From NCBI GenBank assembly GCA_014338405.1, contig JTDE01002875.1, positions 22,747 to 86,746 of the forward strand: a stretch of 64,000 bases of DNA, given 5' to 3'. This DNA is from Paragonimus skrjabini miyazakii (lineage: Eukaryota > Platyhelminthes > Trematoda > Plagiorchiida > Troglotrematidae). The notes beneath the pieces were generated by a model that made no database searches, had not been told where the DNA came from, and was given only the letters and a program-made list of their open reading frames with translations. Below are positions 36,651 through 49,239 of this stretch, piece by piece (positions within the stretch are counted from its first letter, which is position 1; each line of letters starts with the position of its first letter). The translations under genes were made by a program, and so were the position numbers.

Positions 36651-37230
36651 TGTTTATGTGGCTCGTTATCACGTCATTGCCTGGTCACCTCGTGAACAGC
36701 TCGTCAACAATATTACTGGCTTATAATATGGTACTACTCTTGTAGATCAAGCGACCGATAGTCCCGTTCGGCCTGCCTGTAATAAAAACAGACGGAATCA
36801 GTGCCAATTCATGCTTGTAACAATACTTTATACCATACACACCAACCATGTTGAATCGGTTCAGCATGATCTGCGTCTTCTCTGCAACAGATCTAAGTAA
36901 ATCAACTTAGTCCACACAATCATTTGCAGGCAGCCTACTACATGGTAGATACTTCACTCCGTACTCTTTGGATCGTCCGAGTTCTCCTTGCAAAATATCA
37001 GTCCATAACATAGTTTAAGTGGGAATGGTAAATCAAGCACCTTGTCGATAGCCAGTGCAACCACAAATTACAGAAACCGGCAGCATTTTATTATCTGATA
37101 AAAATGCCTTTTCCATCGTAGGCTTGTTCTTCTAGTAAACCTCTCGGTTCTTCATAAAGTTGCGCCTCAGTTGACGACGGTCTATGGCATACTCGGGATC
37201 ATATGAATCAGTCAATGTTTGTTCATTAGT
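36650..37230 (-). mobile_element. Decayed RTE-B-like RT fragment inside copy c
   Basis: On the minus strand the order of the RTE-B palm C-terminal part can be followed: MDDILQG, YLP, then RSVAEKTQIMLNRFN and ALIPSVFITGRPNGTI, which correspond to SPSAENMQTMLNRLS and STSIPTFFIAGNPLETV of the copy at 23.3-25.7 kb. It breaks the RTE-A order: RTE-A stops near 36650, and its endonuclease resumes only at about 37800. Confidence 0.65.
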
Positions 37231-37789
37231 TTGTTAAATTAGCGAAGACCCAGTCTTACCATATCTTCCGAGCTTTTTTGGAGTAGACCCCTCCACATAA
37301 AGTTAGCATAATTGCTAAGGTTTCTGTTCAGTGATCGTTTGGATCACTACATGTTTGTGACTCGTGCGGTTTTTCTGTCCGCACTGTTTACTAGGAGTTT
37401 CTTGCACCCTCGTCGTTCAGTTTGCAACTGAGTATTGCATATTTTCAACTCTCTTCCCCAGTTAAAATGCCACATTGTCGCACCTATGAAAATGCCTGTG
37501 CCGTATGTCTATACGGTTGTGCCTCACTAACTAACCACACTTACGAGTTCATTTGTATAACTTACAACCTTACGAGTATAGCCGCTTTTTTGGACTGCCA
37601 TTTTGTCTGTCTGTCACGGTTGTACCTGTTAGGACCACATCTCACATTTCCTCATGGATCTTCTTAATAACACTTCTTTCTCTCACAACCAAATATGTCG
37701 TATGTCAGTCAGGTATCGGCTGGATAAATGTGTTTGTTCTTTGTATAGGCAGTAGAGAAACCCAGCATCTACACTCATGCGCGATTATG

Positions 37790-38420
37790 TTCCTACCACC
37801 TGAACAAGACTCGGCTACATTAAGGCGGCCGACCTAGGTGTTCCAACCTCCGGCCAGAACGACTATATGTGAACCATGTGTCAATCGAAGGAGAGTGGCT
37901 AGATCCGAATAAAAGACGTCCTTGATGCCAGCGTCACTGCAGTCGGTTGGAGCATGAGCAGACACAATGGAAAGATTCCTGAAGGTTGTGTATTCAGAGC
38001 TGACCTTAACAGAGCCTCCTAAGTGGACGGTGCAGTCTACTGTTAACAGAAATCCAATCTACTAACGCGGTTGCGGCCGTCGTGCTGAGGACTATACCCA
38101 CTCCAGCCTGACCTGTAACGGCGGCTGTGGAGTCCTCCAAAGTGTAAAACTAGTATCAAGTAGACAGTGCCCGTGTTGTCAGTCCCATACGTTGACTAAG
38201 GTCCTGGATTCTGGTATCTGAAACACAGCACAACTAGGTCTAAGCAGCGGACGAGGGAGGCCTGAAGCTTAATGGCAAGAGACGGAACTTACCGGCTCAG
38301 TGTTATCACGGTTAGCTACATCTATTGTGAGACCTGTAAAGTGATTACCGGAAATGGGGTCGGGAGAGGCCTGAGAGTTAAATTTGATAGGACAGTTAGG
38401 GAGGGGTCAGCAGTAGCATG
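37790..38420 (-). mobile_element. RTE-A copy c, endonuclease and 5' end
   Basis: The sequence from about 37800 to 38240 parallels the endonuclease of copy b at 8450-8900, and 38240-38400 parallels its 5' region at 8983-9140 (gcctgagagttaaa). About 1.15 kb of other sequence separates it from the RT part at 36650, where copy b has only about 300 bp. Confidence 0.7.
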
Positions 38421-39250
38421 TTGTCGCCTATCCGCCCTGCTGTGTGCAGCAAATAGGGCGACCCGGTTTATACTACAAGACGGCTGACGCAGTGTGGAAT
38501 TAACAGTGTTGTGAGTATTCATGGTTACGTGTGTGCTGAGATACCGCCAGAACGCCCATACCTAGACAGAACCACTAGGGTTGTTCTGAATGCATTCACA
38601 ACATACCGGAACAGGCAACCATCACAATCACAAACTGTTCCGTCGACTCAAAATGATTGGACAGTTAGTGAGCGAACATGTGAATATACGGCAATTGAGA
38701 GACTCGTAACAACTTTGAAGTCAATCCCCAGCTAATCAACCGATGCCAACTATCTCTACTGATCTTTCGTTCAACAGAATACGACAATTGTGCAATGCGA
38801 CAACGAGATAACAAGCTCCTTTCACACACTAAACGGAAACGGAACTTGGGAAGTTGCACATAACGCAACAGGGAAATATAAGGTTTTCAGCAACATATGG
38901 TTATATACATGCGCTCATAACCTAGTTTAGTAGTACAGGACAAAATTGACAGTTCTTGTGAAACAAACTACAACGAGAAAGGGAATGTGTACGTGCGACA
39001 AAAATTACGAAATCAGTTATACACATGATAAACTTTATAAGTCGTCTACCATGGATGAATTGAATGTTATACACGTATAATGAAGTTCAGGTTCCCCCAT
39101 CTTCGTCAAAATGGCACCCTTCTGTATACTGATCCCATTTATATGAATACACCCAGATAAGACTTTATATCAAAGATTTTGATGTGGTTGAAGTCAACGA
39201 ACTGACTGAGAGAATGATGACTGATGAGCAGTAGGGATTTCGGTTTTACA
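38421..39250. other. Intron stretch, nothing recognised
   Basis: No motif or repeat match found on either strand. Confidence 0.4.
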
Positions 39251-39254
39251 TATA

Positions 39255-39470
39255 GATTGAACAACAATCACAAATGATCACAGCTGTCGCATTCCCACAG
39301 AACTTTCCAGTCGGCCCCTTTCGAAACGAACCACTAGACTCTAGTTTCTCTCTCATTACATCTCGTCAGTAGTGTACATCCTTGCCAAGATCGGGACTAA
39401 ACCTCCGGCCACGGTTTCCTGAGGTAACCGTGTTGACCATTGCGTCATCGACCTCACAATGGGCACGACC
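39255..39470 (-). mobile_element. tRNA-derived SINE-like copy
   Basis: Read on the minus strand, the head has a box-A-like segment followed by cacggttacctcagg and a box-B-like gaggtttagtcccg, then the body ctactgacgag and a tail with tgcgacagctgtg. It parallels the copies at 58265 and 63185. Confidence 0.62.
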
Positions 39471-39482
39471 GAATTGTCATAT

Positions 39483-39625
39483 GTGAAAGTAAGGATATGC
39501 ACAACTGACAAGCTCTAATGAGAGCGAAACTCGAGTCTAGTGCTACTTTTCGGAAGGGGCCGACTAGCAAGTCTATGGGAGTGCGACAGCTGTGGATGAT
39601 GTTCAACTTGAAATTAACCAAATCC
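39483..39625 (+). mobile_element. SINE-like body and tail, inverted next to the previous copy
   Basis: The stretch gagcgaaactcgagtctag to gttcaacttgaaattaacc is the body and tail of the same SINE in plus orientation; the head is missing. With the minus copy it makes an inverted repeat of about 130 bp per arm separated by a region of about 160 bp. Confidence 0.58.
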
Positions 39626-39919
39626 CCGACTGCTCATCAAAACTAAATTAATAGTTTGTAACAGTTTTGTATAAAAAACGTATCAATAACAAAGTTTTAG
39701 ATCGTCCAGTTCCATCACAAGTGGTCGCCCAGGGCAAGCATACACTTTCCAGATCTCCTGATATGTGTTACTTATACAGACTTTGTAGACTTAATACGAC
39801 ATGACCATAAGGAGTAGCACAATATGTGAGAGGAAGAAAGGGCAATGTGAAAGATAAAGAAAGAAAAAGACATAGAGGGATGGAAAAACTAAACACACGA
39901 GTGCCACTGGCTTCTGTGC

Positions 39920-40140
39920 TTTGTCATATCAGACAGCGTCCTTCGGACTGCAACCAGAAAACGGAGAACGCCCTATCGAAGCAATCTTCGGTTTGATTAC
40001 CTTCAGACCATGAGCCCAAATTATATGCTTGCAGGTCAACAGGCTGCCGCTTCCAGCCTAGCTCACCATTCGCAAACAAGGTACTATGTGGGAGGCTGGG
40101 AGTTGACAATGGGAAGATGTGGCCAAACCAACGAAGCCTG
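39920..40140 (-). mobile_element. RTE C-terminal remnant
   Basis: The minus strand reads LISSLRLRWFGHIFPLSTPS then LPHSTLFANGELGW, a decayed form of the RTE-A C-terminal block HRLKWLGHVLRMPASRLPHP then ALFADAAVDW. Confidence 0.6.
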
Positions 40141-40159
40141 AGAGACGAGATCAACATGC

Positions 40160-42480
40160 CCAGGAGTCGCCAGAGTCTATCCTTTCCGAAGACACTTCGT
40201 TGAACTCCGTCAGTGCTGATGCAGAGTTATCACCACACGCCGCTAATACGTTGAAGACACTGAGGGGTCGAAAACGGGCGCGACCGGAATTGTCGCGTGC
40301 ATGAGTGGTCAGTGCACAGTAGTGACCCAACGGAAAACGGATATCCACACTAGGCTAGTTGATTCGCGTCGGAATAAAAGTAAACCGGTGGATGAACGAT
40401 CACAAGCCAGAAATACGCCAAATGAAAGAAACAAAGTTGGATCAATTCGGTTACTTGTCTTGACAAAACGATACCAATGAAAACTGGAACGTGAGAGGCG
40501 AAGAGCCTTCAGCGGTATGTTACCGATCATTTTACCAAATGAGCGGAATGTATATTTGTCTTGTAATAAACATACACATATTTTATGTCGTGATGGATCG
40601 GATGTTGGGACTCCTCAGCTCAGACTATTGGCACGCAAGCGAAAAGGAGTACAGTCTATTCGCGAAACTGAATTAACGTTTGTTTATATAGAATAATTAC
40701 CCAGCGAGTTCATCATGCTGTATGTGACCGACAACAGCACAATGGGGAGTGTTCTCGCTTGACTTGGAATGGAAGCGAAAACTGAAAACGTTATATTGTA
40801 AGAGAATAATCAACCTGACGAGATGACTTGTGCTTTTTATTGGCAGTTGGAGTGTGCTTTTCAAACACAAACATTGTAATGAATCTCCTCTGCTCAAATC
40901 AAATGGACTGGGGAGGAGAACGTCTCCTTCAGAGAGGTACCTCATAGAAGAGGGAGGCTGGAACTTAGTTCTATTTAAATTCTATTATGGCTGACAACGT
41001 CCTGTCGTAAGAAAAATAAGAAGGCGATCAGTACAGAGGTGTTTAACATCCGAGCTAGTAAAAACAGTTACAGATTTTCCAGCGGGTAGTTTTCATCCGT
41101 ATCATTACAAACCGTTTGCTAGACAAAGTCGAAAGGTCCAGTTAAATTTAGTAGACAAAATAAAGATGCACTGATCTTTCGGAACAACATGCAACGCAAC
41201 AACACACGTGAGAAAACCAACAAAAAGGCACTCTATGAGGGTTCAGATCTTTCACGACGAAAAACTAAAACAAGGGACACTGCTATGTATGCGAACAATA
41301 GAGGTGTACAACTTAACGATCCTACTTCCAACGTAGCCCCTTAGAATAACACGTTCAAAGCAGTGGCCAACAGTATCACTCACGTCAAACATAGTCGTCG
41401 AGTGTAAATCGTGAATGCATACAACAGTTGTCAGGTGTCAATTTGGTGATATGCCTCAAAATAGCATGTGACTTCCTTGGGTCAATAAATCTTAACAGTA
41501 TCAGGTTCATACTGATTTTGTCACTTTGACAAGGTGGTCAGGCTACAATAACCATCAATACGGAGGGCTATGGTGAGCAGGGCTTCGGTTCCACCGAGTA
41601 AACTGTGTCAGCAAAGCCGAAAGGTAGCAGTTAGACAGAAAGCAATCAAACTCAGAGATTATGTCACATTGTTGACACATCTCAGGCACGAGCCTGAGAG
41701 TATTGTAAAATAATTTTTATAGTTGCAGCACTACTGTCCTCCGCATAAAGAAGAAGGGGGAAGCGTAGAAAGGGTACCTCTAAGCGAAAAGGCACTCCAA
41801 GCGGTCAGTGGTTCACCGTGATCGTCAACATATTATCCAACATGACCAAAAACATTTTGGAATCATTTAAGGGCCCCATGCAACTTCGAATGCGTCCACT
41901 GCGTGCAACAGTAACCAAAATTGGATAACAATAGTCTAGTCATTATGCTCTTCAATTACGCAAGTCGTTCCCGTTCTTAAATAGCTATCGGTGGTACAAA
42001 TTCATGATTGATACTCATTTTAGAAAAACCACCTCTACTAAGAAAACGTTGTTCATATGCACTTCGTTTTATCAGCTGCTCAAAAAAGAGCACTCGAAAG
42101 TTCTGTGGACCTTGGGGTGCAACCTTTAGCAGGTGATAAACTGACTATTGTTGAGTATAGGGAAGAAATGGCTGTTTAATTCCTCTGTATAGAATCTGTA
42201 GACCATGATGGACAGGTTGGTTGATGTGACATGTCTGAAGGATATGTAATTCGTATCTTTGAAGTTTAAAGTGGCGTTACAAGATCGGGTCAACGCTGAC
42301 ATTATGTCTGGTGTTATCAACGGTCGTTCGAAACTATCGGTCGCCTAAAATTTTGCTGAAGAAGAGTACATGATGCCAGCGAAAACAAGCACTGTTTAAA
42401 GTTGGAAATGACGATGAGAAGTGCGTCACTGCCAGTAAGTCAGATTCTCGAGGCATTGTCCCCAGATAGGATCCTCTAGG
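40160..42480. other. Intron stretch, nothing recognised
   Basis: Scattered short open frames with no motif. No host exon or retroelement domain identified. Confidence 0.4.
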
Positions 42481-42489
42481 AAAACCATA

Positions 42490-43895
42490 TAACTTTACTG
42501 ACTAACAGACCAAATTTTACGTCCAGAGACTCGGGGCGGGACCACACAATTCAACTTCTTTCCGCGTCATAAACACCTGCAAAGTATCACAAGTTATCGT
42601 TTGCAAAACACAGGCCCCCTCCTTAAACCGTTTTAATGCTGTCAATTTGCAGCGTCGTGCTCTGGTCGGTAGATTCAGAACCACACACAAAAAACGAAGT
42701 ACGTAATAGTATTTCGGTTCTAAAACACATTCGAGTTGTTGGCCTAGATGACTTCGTGCCGGAATTTTCCAAAGCAAGTGAAGACGTATTGGGATACGCA
42801 TCGATTCAGTTACTCCAACTTATGTGGACGACAGAGAACATCCCTGGCTGTCGAGATCACTCGATAACGGTCCTCTAGTTCAGGAAAGAGGTCAGGGACG
42901 ACGACGTCATCTTAACAATTACTAAGGCTCTGGTATCCGTTATACCTTGTCGACTCACCGCAGCGCGGGAGAACGGACATCAGAAAAGTAGAGTCAGAGT
43001 TTCGTTCTGGGTGAGGGTGTATCGATGAAACAGTCACTTTTCGGCAAATGTTGAGGCGTCATACGCAGAACGACCGTCGCTTTTGTCGATTGTAAAGGTG
43101 CGTCCAACTTGATGGATCGATCAGAACCTTTAGAATTTAAAACACTTAGTTCTCTTTAGAGATATGGACAAAACTGCTAGTGCATGAAAACTGGTAGATG
43201 CAAACATTTTGTAGTTACGCATCAGTACGAAATTTACAATAACATGAAACGGTTTCTTATATCGAACAGTTAGGGGAATGGGATGGACAGTCATTCGATG
43301 GGTTAGGAAAGGTCGCTAAAACAAGGATAGAGTCAAGTTCATTAACACTTGTTTCTGAACAGACATGGCTAGCTTCAGTCCATAGACTGCAACCCCTTCG
43401 ACAGCCGTCTGTTGCACTAGCCACTACTTGTCGATTCTGCGACCGATTGACATAAGATGCGAGGCAGATAGTTGATGACCTGGCTTAAAAAAATGAAGTC
43501 GTTCACGAAAGGGTTGGTTAGTGTAGGTCGGGACTGTAGCCCTCATAACTCACACAGTAGGTTGCTGCAGATTTTAGATGAGATGGCAGCTAATCGAGCT
43601 CAGTGGTGTGAATGTTATTGTTTGGCCGAGTTGTCTGTGAGGTAAGTGAACTTAATGATGTGAATGTAGTGAAACCTGTAAGGAAGTTGTTTTGCAGATG
43701 AAGCCTTACTATCATTTACAACTGAGTTGATTGTTTGAAAGGTGTAAGCACCTTGATGTTGAATGTTTGCGTAACAGTTGGGTCCTATTATTTTCCTTTT
43801 CTAGAATAAAGCTTTCCTTTTTTTCAAAAATGAAGGAACCTAAGCAAGAACTCTAGATACAGTGCGTTCATTAATAGTGATGATGATGATAAACA
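42490..43895 (+). mobile_element. RTE-A plus-strand copy, interrupted
   Basis: The RT N-terminal part is visible at 42636-42878 (LWSVDSEPHTKNEVRNSISV, MWTTENIPGCRDHSITV), parallel to SVDLEPPTETEVRNCISALK in the 51-54 kb arm. It is lost near 43150. After the Penelope-like fragment at 43165-43425 the C-terminal end and 3' UTR resume, ending with a (gat)n tail at about 43880. The RT palm is missing. Confidence 0.72.
43165..43425 (-). mobile_element. Penelope-like element 3' end inside an RTE copy
   Basis: The plus strand from gaaaactggtagatgcaaac to acatggctagcttcagtc parallels 17155-17355, the 3' end of the Penelope-like element there, in the same orientation. It lies between the two halves of the RTE-A copy. 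Confidence 0.68.
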
Positions 43896-43919
43896 GGGTG
43901 AAAACAGAATGCTTAGCCA

Positions 43920-46800
43920 TTACTATTCTATTTCGGCTTTCCTCCGATCTTTAGATGATAATAGTCTTCTGCGGACAAGACTGGTAAACAACGTCCGCAT
44001 GCTCAGACAAGAACAGTACGCAGTTCCGGTGAGTATTCCCTCAAGTTTGAAAATCGATGTATGCTGCGTTTAAGGGGTGCAAAACTAAGATTCTAGCAAC
44101 GTCACTCACTTGGATTTACATCCGATAACATTCGAAGCCTCTTGGGGGATCTAGTGACAAAGTATCAGAACGTCATGGTCAAGCTGGAGTGGGGACCACA
44201 TTAACTTCTAAAGCAAAGCGAACCTTGCCGGATGAGAGAGGTCATTTGTGCGTTGTCATATTTAGTGCAACGATTACCATGTGTTGGCGCAAATCAGAAA
44301 ACCAGACCAAAGTCTCCAATAACATCATACTGGAAGGGGGATTAAATAGTCAACTTGGTCATCTTTTTCTCGATGAGAGGTGGATGAATGGTGTTTGGTG
44401 TCCGAACACAACTCACTGACAGTGGTGAAAGACTTGTGAATATCTCACGGGTTCCCATATTTCGAATACAGCATTTCAACGCAGGGAAAAGTACCGTATG
44501 TCACAGACATCGCCATGTACATTTTAGCCACGGATGCACTGAGTAAACTATGGTCAGTTGCAGGCGGCACCACAATGTGAATTTTTGAAGCAAACACCTG
44601 GACTCAGATCATGCGATTGTGTCTGCTCAGCTTTGTTACTTGCTCAATAGTTATACACTAGTAAAAGCAAGACAGACGGCTGACGTTCGGGCAATGAAAG
44701 TGCAGAGAATACTTACTGGGAGACATAAGAACAATTTATCCAGTTTCAGTGAAAAGAGAGAACCTAACGAACTCTGGGAACAAACCGCAGCAGCTACGTA
44801 AACCGCGGTGAAGACGTACAGTCCAATCGAACTGTGTAATTATGATAGAGTTGGCTTTTTGTCGCGAGACCTATGAAAACGAGTCAAACCGTTCTACCTG
44901 CCCCTGAACTCGATAATAACCAACGAAAACGTAAAGGCAAGTAAGCTTAAGAATTGCAAAAGATCGTGATAATTACGTGGGCAAACAATCGAGCGAGATG
45001 GAACGAACCTTTTCATCAGGAAGCGGCAGAAAACAGTTTTACTTAACTCATAGTTGCACTAGACATTGAGTTTGAGTGAGCGAGACTATATTTGGAAAAA
45101 TGTTTCAGTTATAACTGGTCACTTGACGGATGGATTGAACATTTTGGTGAACAGTTCAGTTGGCCTTAACCGGACTAGTAAGATGACGGGGCCGGAATGA
45201 TCAGTTAACACATTTTAGATGGTCAAAAACAGGAGCGCTTTAAACATCGTGTTGTTGAACGTTGCAATGCTAAATGTCCAGGTCGTCATTTCATTCTTCT
45301 GTTCAAGGATGATGGAGATAGGTTGATGACATAACTTACAGAACTCCTTCAAGTGGTTTGGGAAACTGAAGAGATACCTTGTGACCGATGCTAACTACGA
45401 GTTGTTTCAGTCTTTAAAAATATGGAGCAGTCTATGTGGCCATCACAGAAACATCAACTTAGTCTTTATTGGGTCAAGGTTATTCAACGACCTTATGGTG
45501 CGTCAGTCCATAACTCATTCAAAGCCAGATACGTGGAGAACAAGCGAGATTCCGATCCAGTTGAGGATGTGCGGATTAAATTCTCACTCGGCACTCTTGC
45601 AAGCAGTCGAAGGTGGTCTTCTTAAACCTATAGCAGCCCTCAATTCAGTAACCAGTCGCATTGCCTGAAGTAGCCTTTTCCACAAAGGTGTCCAGAAAAA
45701 TGTGGATTTGTGAACACCCTGGTACGCACATTCTGCAAACTAAGTTACAATTTATGAACAATTCTCGTGGGTATTCATTGTTTCTAGCGGCGTCCATCCT
45801 CTTCTTTCCCGAACAATTTTACCACTGGGCGGCATTCTAGGCAAGACTGGGGAATCCTATCCTGGGCGTTGAGTTACTTCCCGGAACTAGGTTGACCGAC
45901 GTGTACTGTGCGGATGATACTGTCTTGCCTAACCCTCTGCCGAATGCATACAAGCTACGCTGTAAATGGTGAATGACTAGGCTGGTTTGTAAGAAATGCG
46001 TATAAGCCATTACCTCTAGACCGGTGTATTTCCATTCCGAGACACTTTATTGCGAGCTGTCCGCTTGAGAATGGGGGATAATTTCACGTATCTGGGCAGC
46101 AGCATCCTGCCATTTTGTAATACTGTTGAAGAACTGACACTGAAAATAGAAGAAACATATGTTACTACTGCTAACTCGCGCCCTCCATGGAGCCGAAATG
46201 ACGTTTAGTTGTAATGGCAAGGAAAGGTGTATAGTGTCTACGCTCGTTCATTTTGGCCCCATGGTTCGGAAACGTGCTTTATTCGCGACGAATATATCAA
46301 GACTTGTTGAATTTAGTTATCATCGCCTCCATCAGTTAAACTACGTCGAGTGGATTGATCGCGCGGAGGACGTGGCTGTTCGCCAGCGCGTGTTTCGAAA
46401 CGTACGGGATACGCGACCAACTAGTTAAATGATCAAAGGGCATCATCAACATAGTTTGAGTTGTCTGGATTACGTAGTCCGCATGTCAAATGAGGATTTT
46501 TCGCATCAAGCATTATATACTGAGACTACTGACGATTCAATAAGGTAGGATGTCATAAAAACGACGTGGCCACGAAATGTGAAAACCGTGGTTCCTCTGC
46601 TGCGTAAAACGTACAGGCAACGTCTGCCCGGTTGGGATTTACACAATTCCGCACAGCACTGGTTAGAAACGCTAACCGAGATAGGAATGTACCGCAGTTA
46701 ATAACGCACATTCATAACACTTCTATGATTCTGCTTGACCCAGTTCGATCTTTTTAAACGAGGTGTTCTATTCCTGAATACTCAACATCACTGTTAAGGT
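43920..46800 (+). mobile_element. RTE-B plus-strand copy, heavily decayed
   Basis: Endonuclease traces lie at about 44060-44640 (SSLKIDVCCV, then LDERWMNGVWCP in the position of PDEKRLGGMFVF). RT traces are at 45500-45960 (ELLPGTRLTDVYCADDTVLP, with CADD where YADD is expected). The C-terminal region is at 46150-46700 (YVEWIDRAEDVAVRQRVFRN, VRDTRP, then YRQRLPGWDLHNSAQHWLET). Many stops interrupt it. It follows directly on the (gat)n tail of the RTE-A copy upstream. Confidence 0.75.
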
Positions 46801-48470
46801 GAACGATAACTCGACTGGTCAGGCATATGACCACTGTGAATGGATAAAACGAATAACGTAACAGCGGTGTTGAAGTGGGGAATTAGAGAAACCCGTACCT
46901 ACCATCGGTAAGTGACAAGGATGGTGTTCATTAACACGAAAAGAGCACAATTGCACGCTAATGTAAACGAGTTGACAAGTCACGAGTTGCCAACCTGGAG
47001 AAATGAGGAAACCCCGGTTTCGAACCATGCGATAGATGCACAGTGTGGGAATTACCGATACGGATGAGCACGAAAGGCATGTTGCATAATTTTCAGAAGT
47101 TAGCAAGATAAGGTGGGCGTCGGAACCAATGGATGGTCGTACAGACCAAGGAACTTTTCCGTGGGGTACTGAAACTAGTCCCTGTGTTTACCACGGAAAA
47201 TTCCGCCTGCCAATGGTCTTGTCCTGATGCAGAGTATGTTGGGTATTCGCGATGGTTGAATTCTTGTCATGAAACCGGCATTGTTGGCGATGGTATGTTG
47301 TGAAAAACAGAAACATTTGCGAAATCTCCGTGTTCAACAGTAGTGATCATCATTCGATTATGATTGACCAGTCAAACCAATTTCTGCCCACAAGCAATTA
47401 TCAGGCCTTTACAACACCGGATATACTCCATGGACAGAATATTCTTGGTGCTGGTGCAATGACTGTGTTAGTACGTCGCTGCCTTTGGAAAAAAATGCTG
47501 TCATGTACGTCTATTAATTTGATTAGTTTCTATATTACTAATAAGTAGCGTGGCAGATTCGACAAATTCAACTAGGCAAAATTGTGAGAAGACGTCTGGG
47601 TCGATTCGTATTAACATCGGGGATCCCGTACTCACTCGGCATGTCATCTACCAGCTGAATTACGAAGCTACGCCTGGAGCACATAAATATCGCAGTCGGA
47701 CTTGTTTGCCCACCTACCCTCGTAAGATATTGAATCTATCAAATAACTCAAGGGATAGGCTGCTACGATGGGATTACACAAGCAGTAAACGCTGGAACTC
47801 GCCAACGCTTGCGATTGCAGTACCAATAAGGAATACAATGACTTTGATAATGCGATCTAAATTTGAAAATTCTGAAATTCAGTTGGACCCCCGTGCGATT
47901 ATTGGCAAATCATTTACAACTGATCTGCGACTAAGAGAAATATCAGTTCATAAACTGGGGCGTGCGCTATCCTACAAAAGCTGACAAACACCCAAAGCAA
48001 TACTTGGCATGGAAGTTGCTCGATTTCTACATTTCATCACGTAGCCACTAGCAGACGATCATGATTGCGCAACAGAACGACAGTATGCCATCATCGATTA
48101 CTAAACGAGGGTAAATCCGTGCTAACGAAAAAATAAACTAAACTCAGTTTTAACTTTAACGTCCTGGAATAAGACAAAAATAGGTACGGGATGAATACCA
48201 TAAACCTGTCTAAAGGAAACGAACAACGTAAGCTTGTCAGCTATTAAAGTGAACTCATAAATCTCCTAAAAAAGATAAATACAACCTGTATGTGGCAATC
48301 GCCTAGTTGTCTACCAACACATTCCAGCTACTTTAGATGAAACGTTGGGATATTTACAAATAAAACATGAGAGCTTGACGATGAGCCATTCACGACAAAT
48401 AAACTATTTAGTAAGAAATACGAAACATGTGAGGGATAAAAGTGCAAGACACGAACAGAAATGTGCTTAC
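46800..48470. other. Intron stretch downstream of exon B
   Basis: An open frame at 47550-47984 on the plus strand (144 codons) is longer than most chance frames here but shows no motif, splice context or repeat match. No function is claimed. Confidence 0.35.
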
Positions 48471-49023
48471 CGTATGACCATCGTCAACTTGGCCAAGAGT
48501 AGTTGTAGCCCACGTCCCCGGATCTGCGACCAGGTTGGCACCCATAACACCTTCAACTGTGTTTGAGGATGCAACGGGAGGATCAGGTGCTTCTACTGTG
48601 GTGGCGGTCACGGAACTTGCCATATCACCACCGGCTTCCGTGCCACACACGACAGCGTTATTCTGTTGGTGTTCCATCAAAGTGTACTGTCCAGCCTCTT
48701 TGGCGAAACGGAGTCGAAGCGGAGGCCCCAGTAGACCGGTAGCAGTAATGGGAGTGTTCTGATCGTAGTGCAAATAAGGGAGGCCAGGCCCAACAGCTGA
48801 CTTCAGAACCTGGGTACTCGGATACGTGGTGGTTGAGTTGTTAGTGTTGCTACCCGAAGTCGATTGATTAGCACCGGGGGTGGTTGTGGGTCCTAGTTGG
48901 CGAGACCGATTACTGGGGATCGTGGATTTGGCCAGATTCGATACCGTAGACACGGGGTGAAGTGTGGCACTCGGTTCTGGCGATTCGTCCGTCTCGTCAT
49001 CAAACAGTATGGATCTTTCTTCA
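48471..49023 (-). CDS. ANKRD11/12: Exon B, 3' part (copy 2) of the ANKRD11/12-like gene
   Basis: This stretch repeats the DETDESPEP to VGPGLP part of copy 1, then continues through GPPLRLRFAKE and a Val/Thr/Ala-rich end to GQVDDGHT. The donor is gtaagc (phase 0), which fits the next exon at 31569. It is the only copy of the exon end in the window. Near 49006 one base is missing relative to copy 1, so the reading frame changes just after the exon start. Upstream it is joined directly to a copy of the end of exon A with no intron between. The 3' part is probably the genuine exon end; the joined 5' part may be a spliced-copy insertion or an assembly fault. Confidence 0.6.
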
Positions 49024-49139
49024 CCGCTTTCCGTTGAGACAGATGCGAATCGGAAGAGACATTTTTTTGCCCGCTGTCGGACAGAGGACTGACGGTGCGC
49101 CCGGTGGATACAGGGGAGCCAGTGGATCCAAATGAAGTA
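49024..49139 (-). pseudogene. Duplicate of the end of exon A, fused to exon B copy 2
   Basis: Read on the minus strand, this 116-nt stretch gives TSFGSTGSPVSTGRTVSPLS and continues to HLSQRKA. It matches the end of exon A at 55858-55973 with about seven differences. In exon A the sequence AAAGCGG is followed by a gtgagt donor. Here the same AAAGCGG is followed at once by TGAAGAAAGATCC, the first bases of exon B. The junction is therefore what a spliced transcript would contain. The 5' side is cut off by the 100-N gap. Confidence 0.75.
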
Positions 49140-49239
49140 NNNNNNNNNNNNNNNNNNNNNNNNNNNNNNNNNNNNNNNNNNNNNNNNNNNNNNNNNNNNN
49201 NNNNNNNNNNNNNNNNNNNNNNNNNNNNNNNNNNNNNNN
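49140..49239. other. Assembly gap, exactly 100 N
   Basis: A run of exactly 100 N, the usual placeholder for a gap of unknown size, between the two copies of exon B sequence. Flanking order and copy number are therefore not secure. Confidence 0.98.

Larger units (their letters stand above)
34290..37440 (-). repeat. Left arm of a long inverted repeat
   Basis: This arm is the reverse complement of 51075-54495, apart from a later 318-bp insertion in the right arm. The match includes RTE-A sequence, the RTE-B-like fragment and at least 200 bp of unassigned sequence beyond it, so the same mosaic junctions are shared. Identity looks about 95-97 percent by eye. It ends near 37440, where the left side continues with tattgcatattttc and the right with a different sequence. 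Confidence 0.85.

Noticed and set aside
47550..47984. 144-codon plus-strand frame
   Set aside because: Longer than expected by chance but without motif, repeat match or splice context; not supported as a gene.
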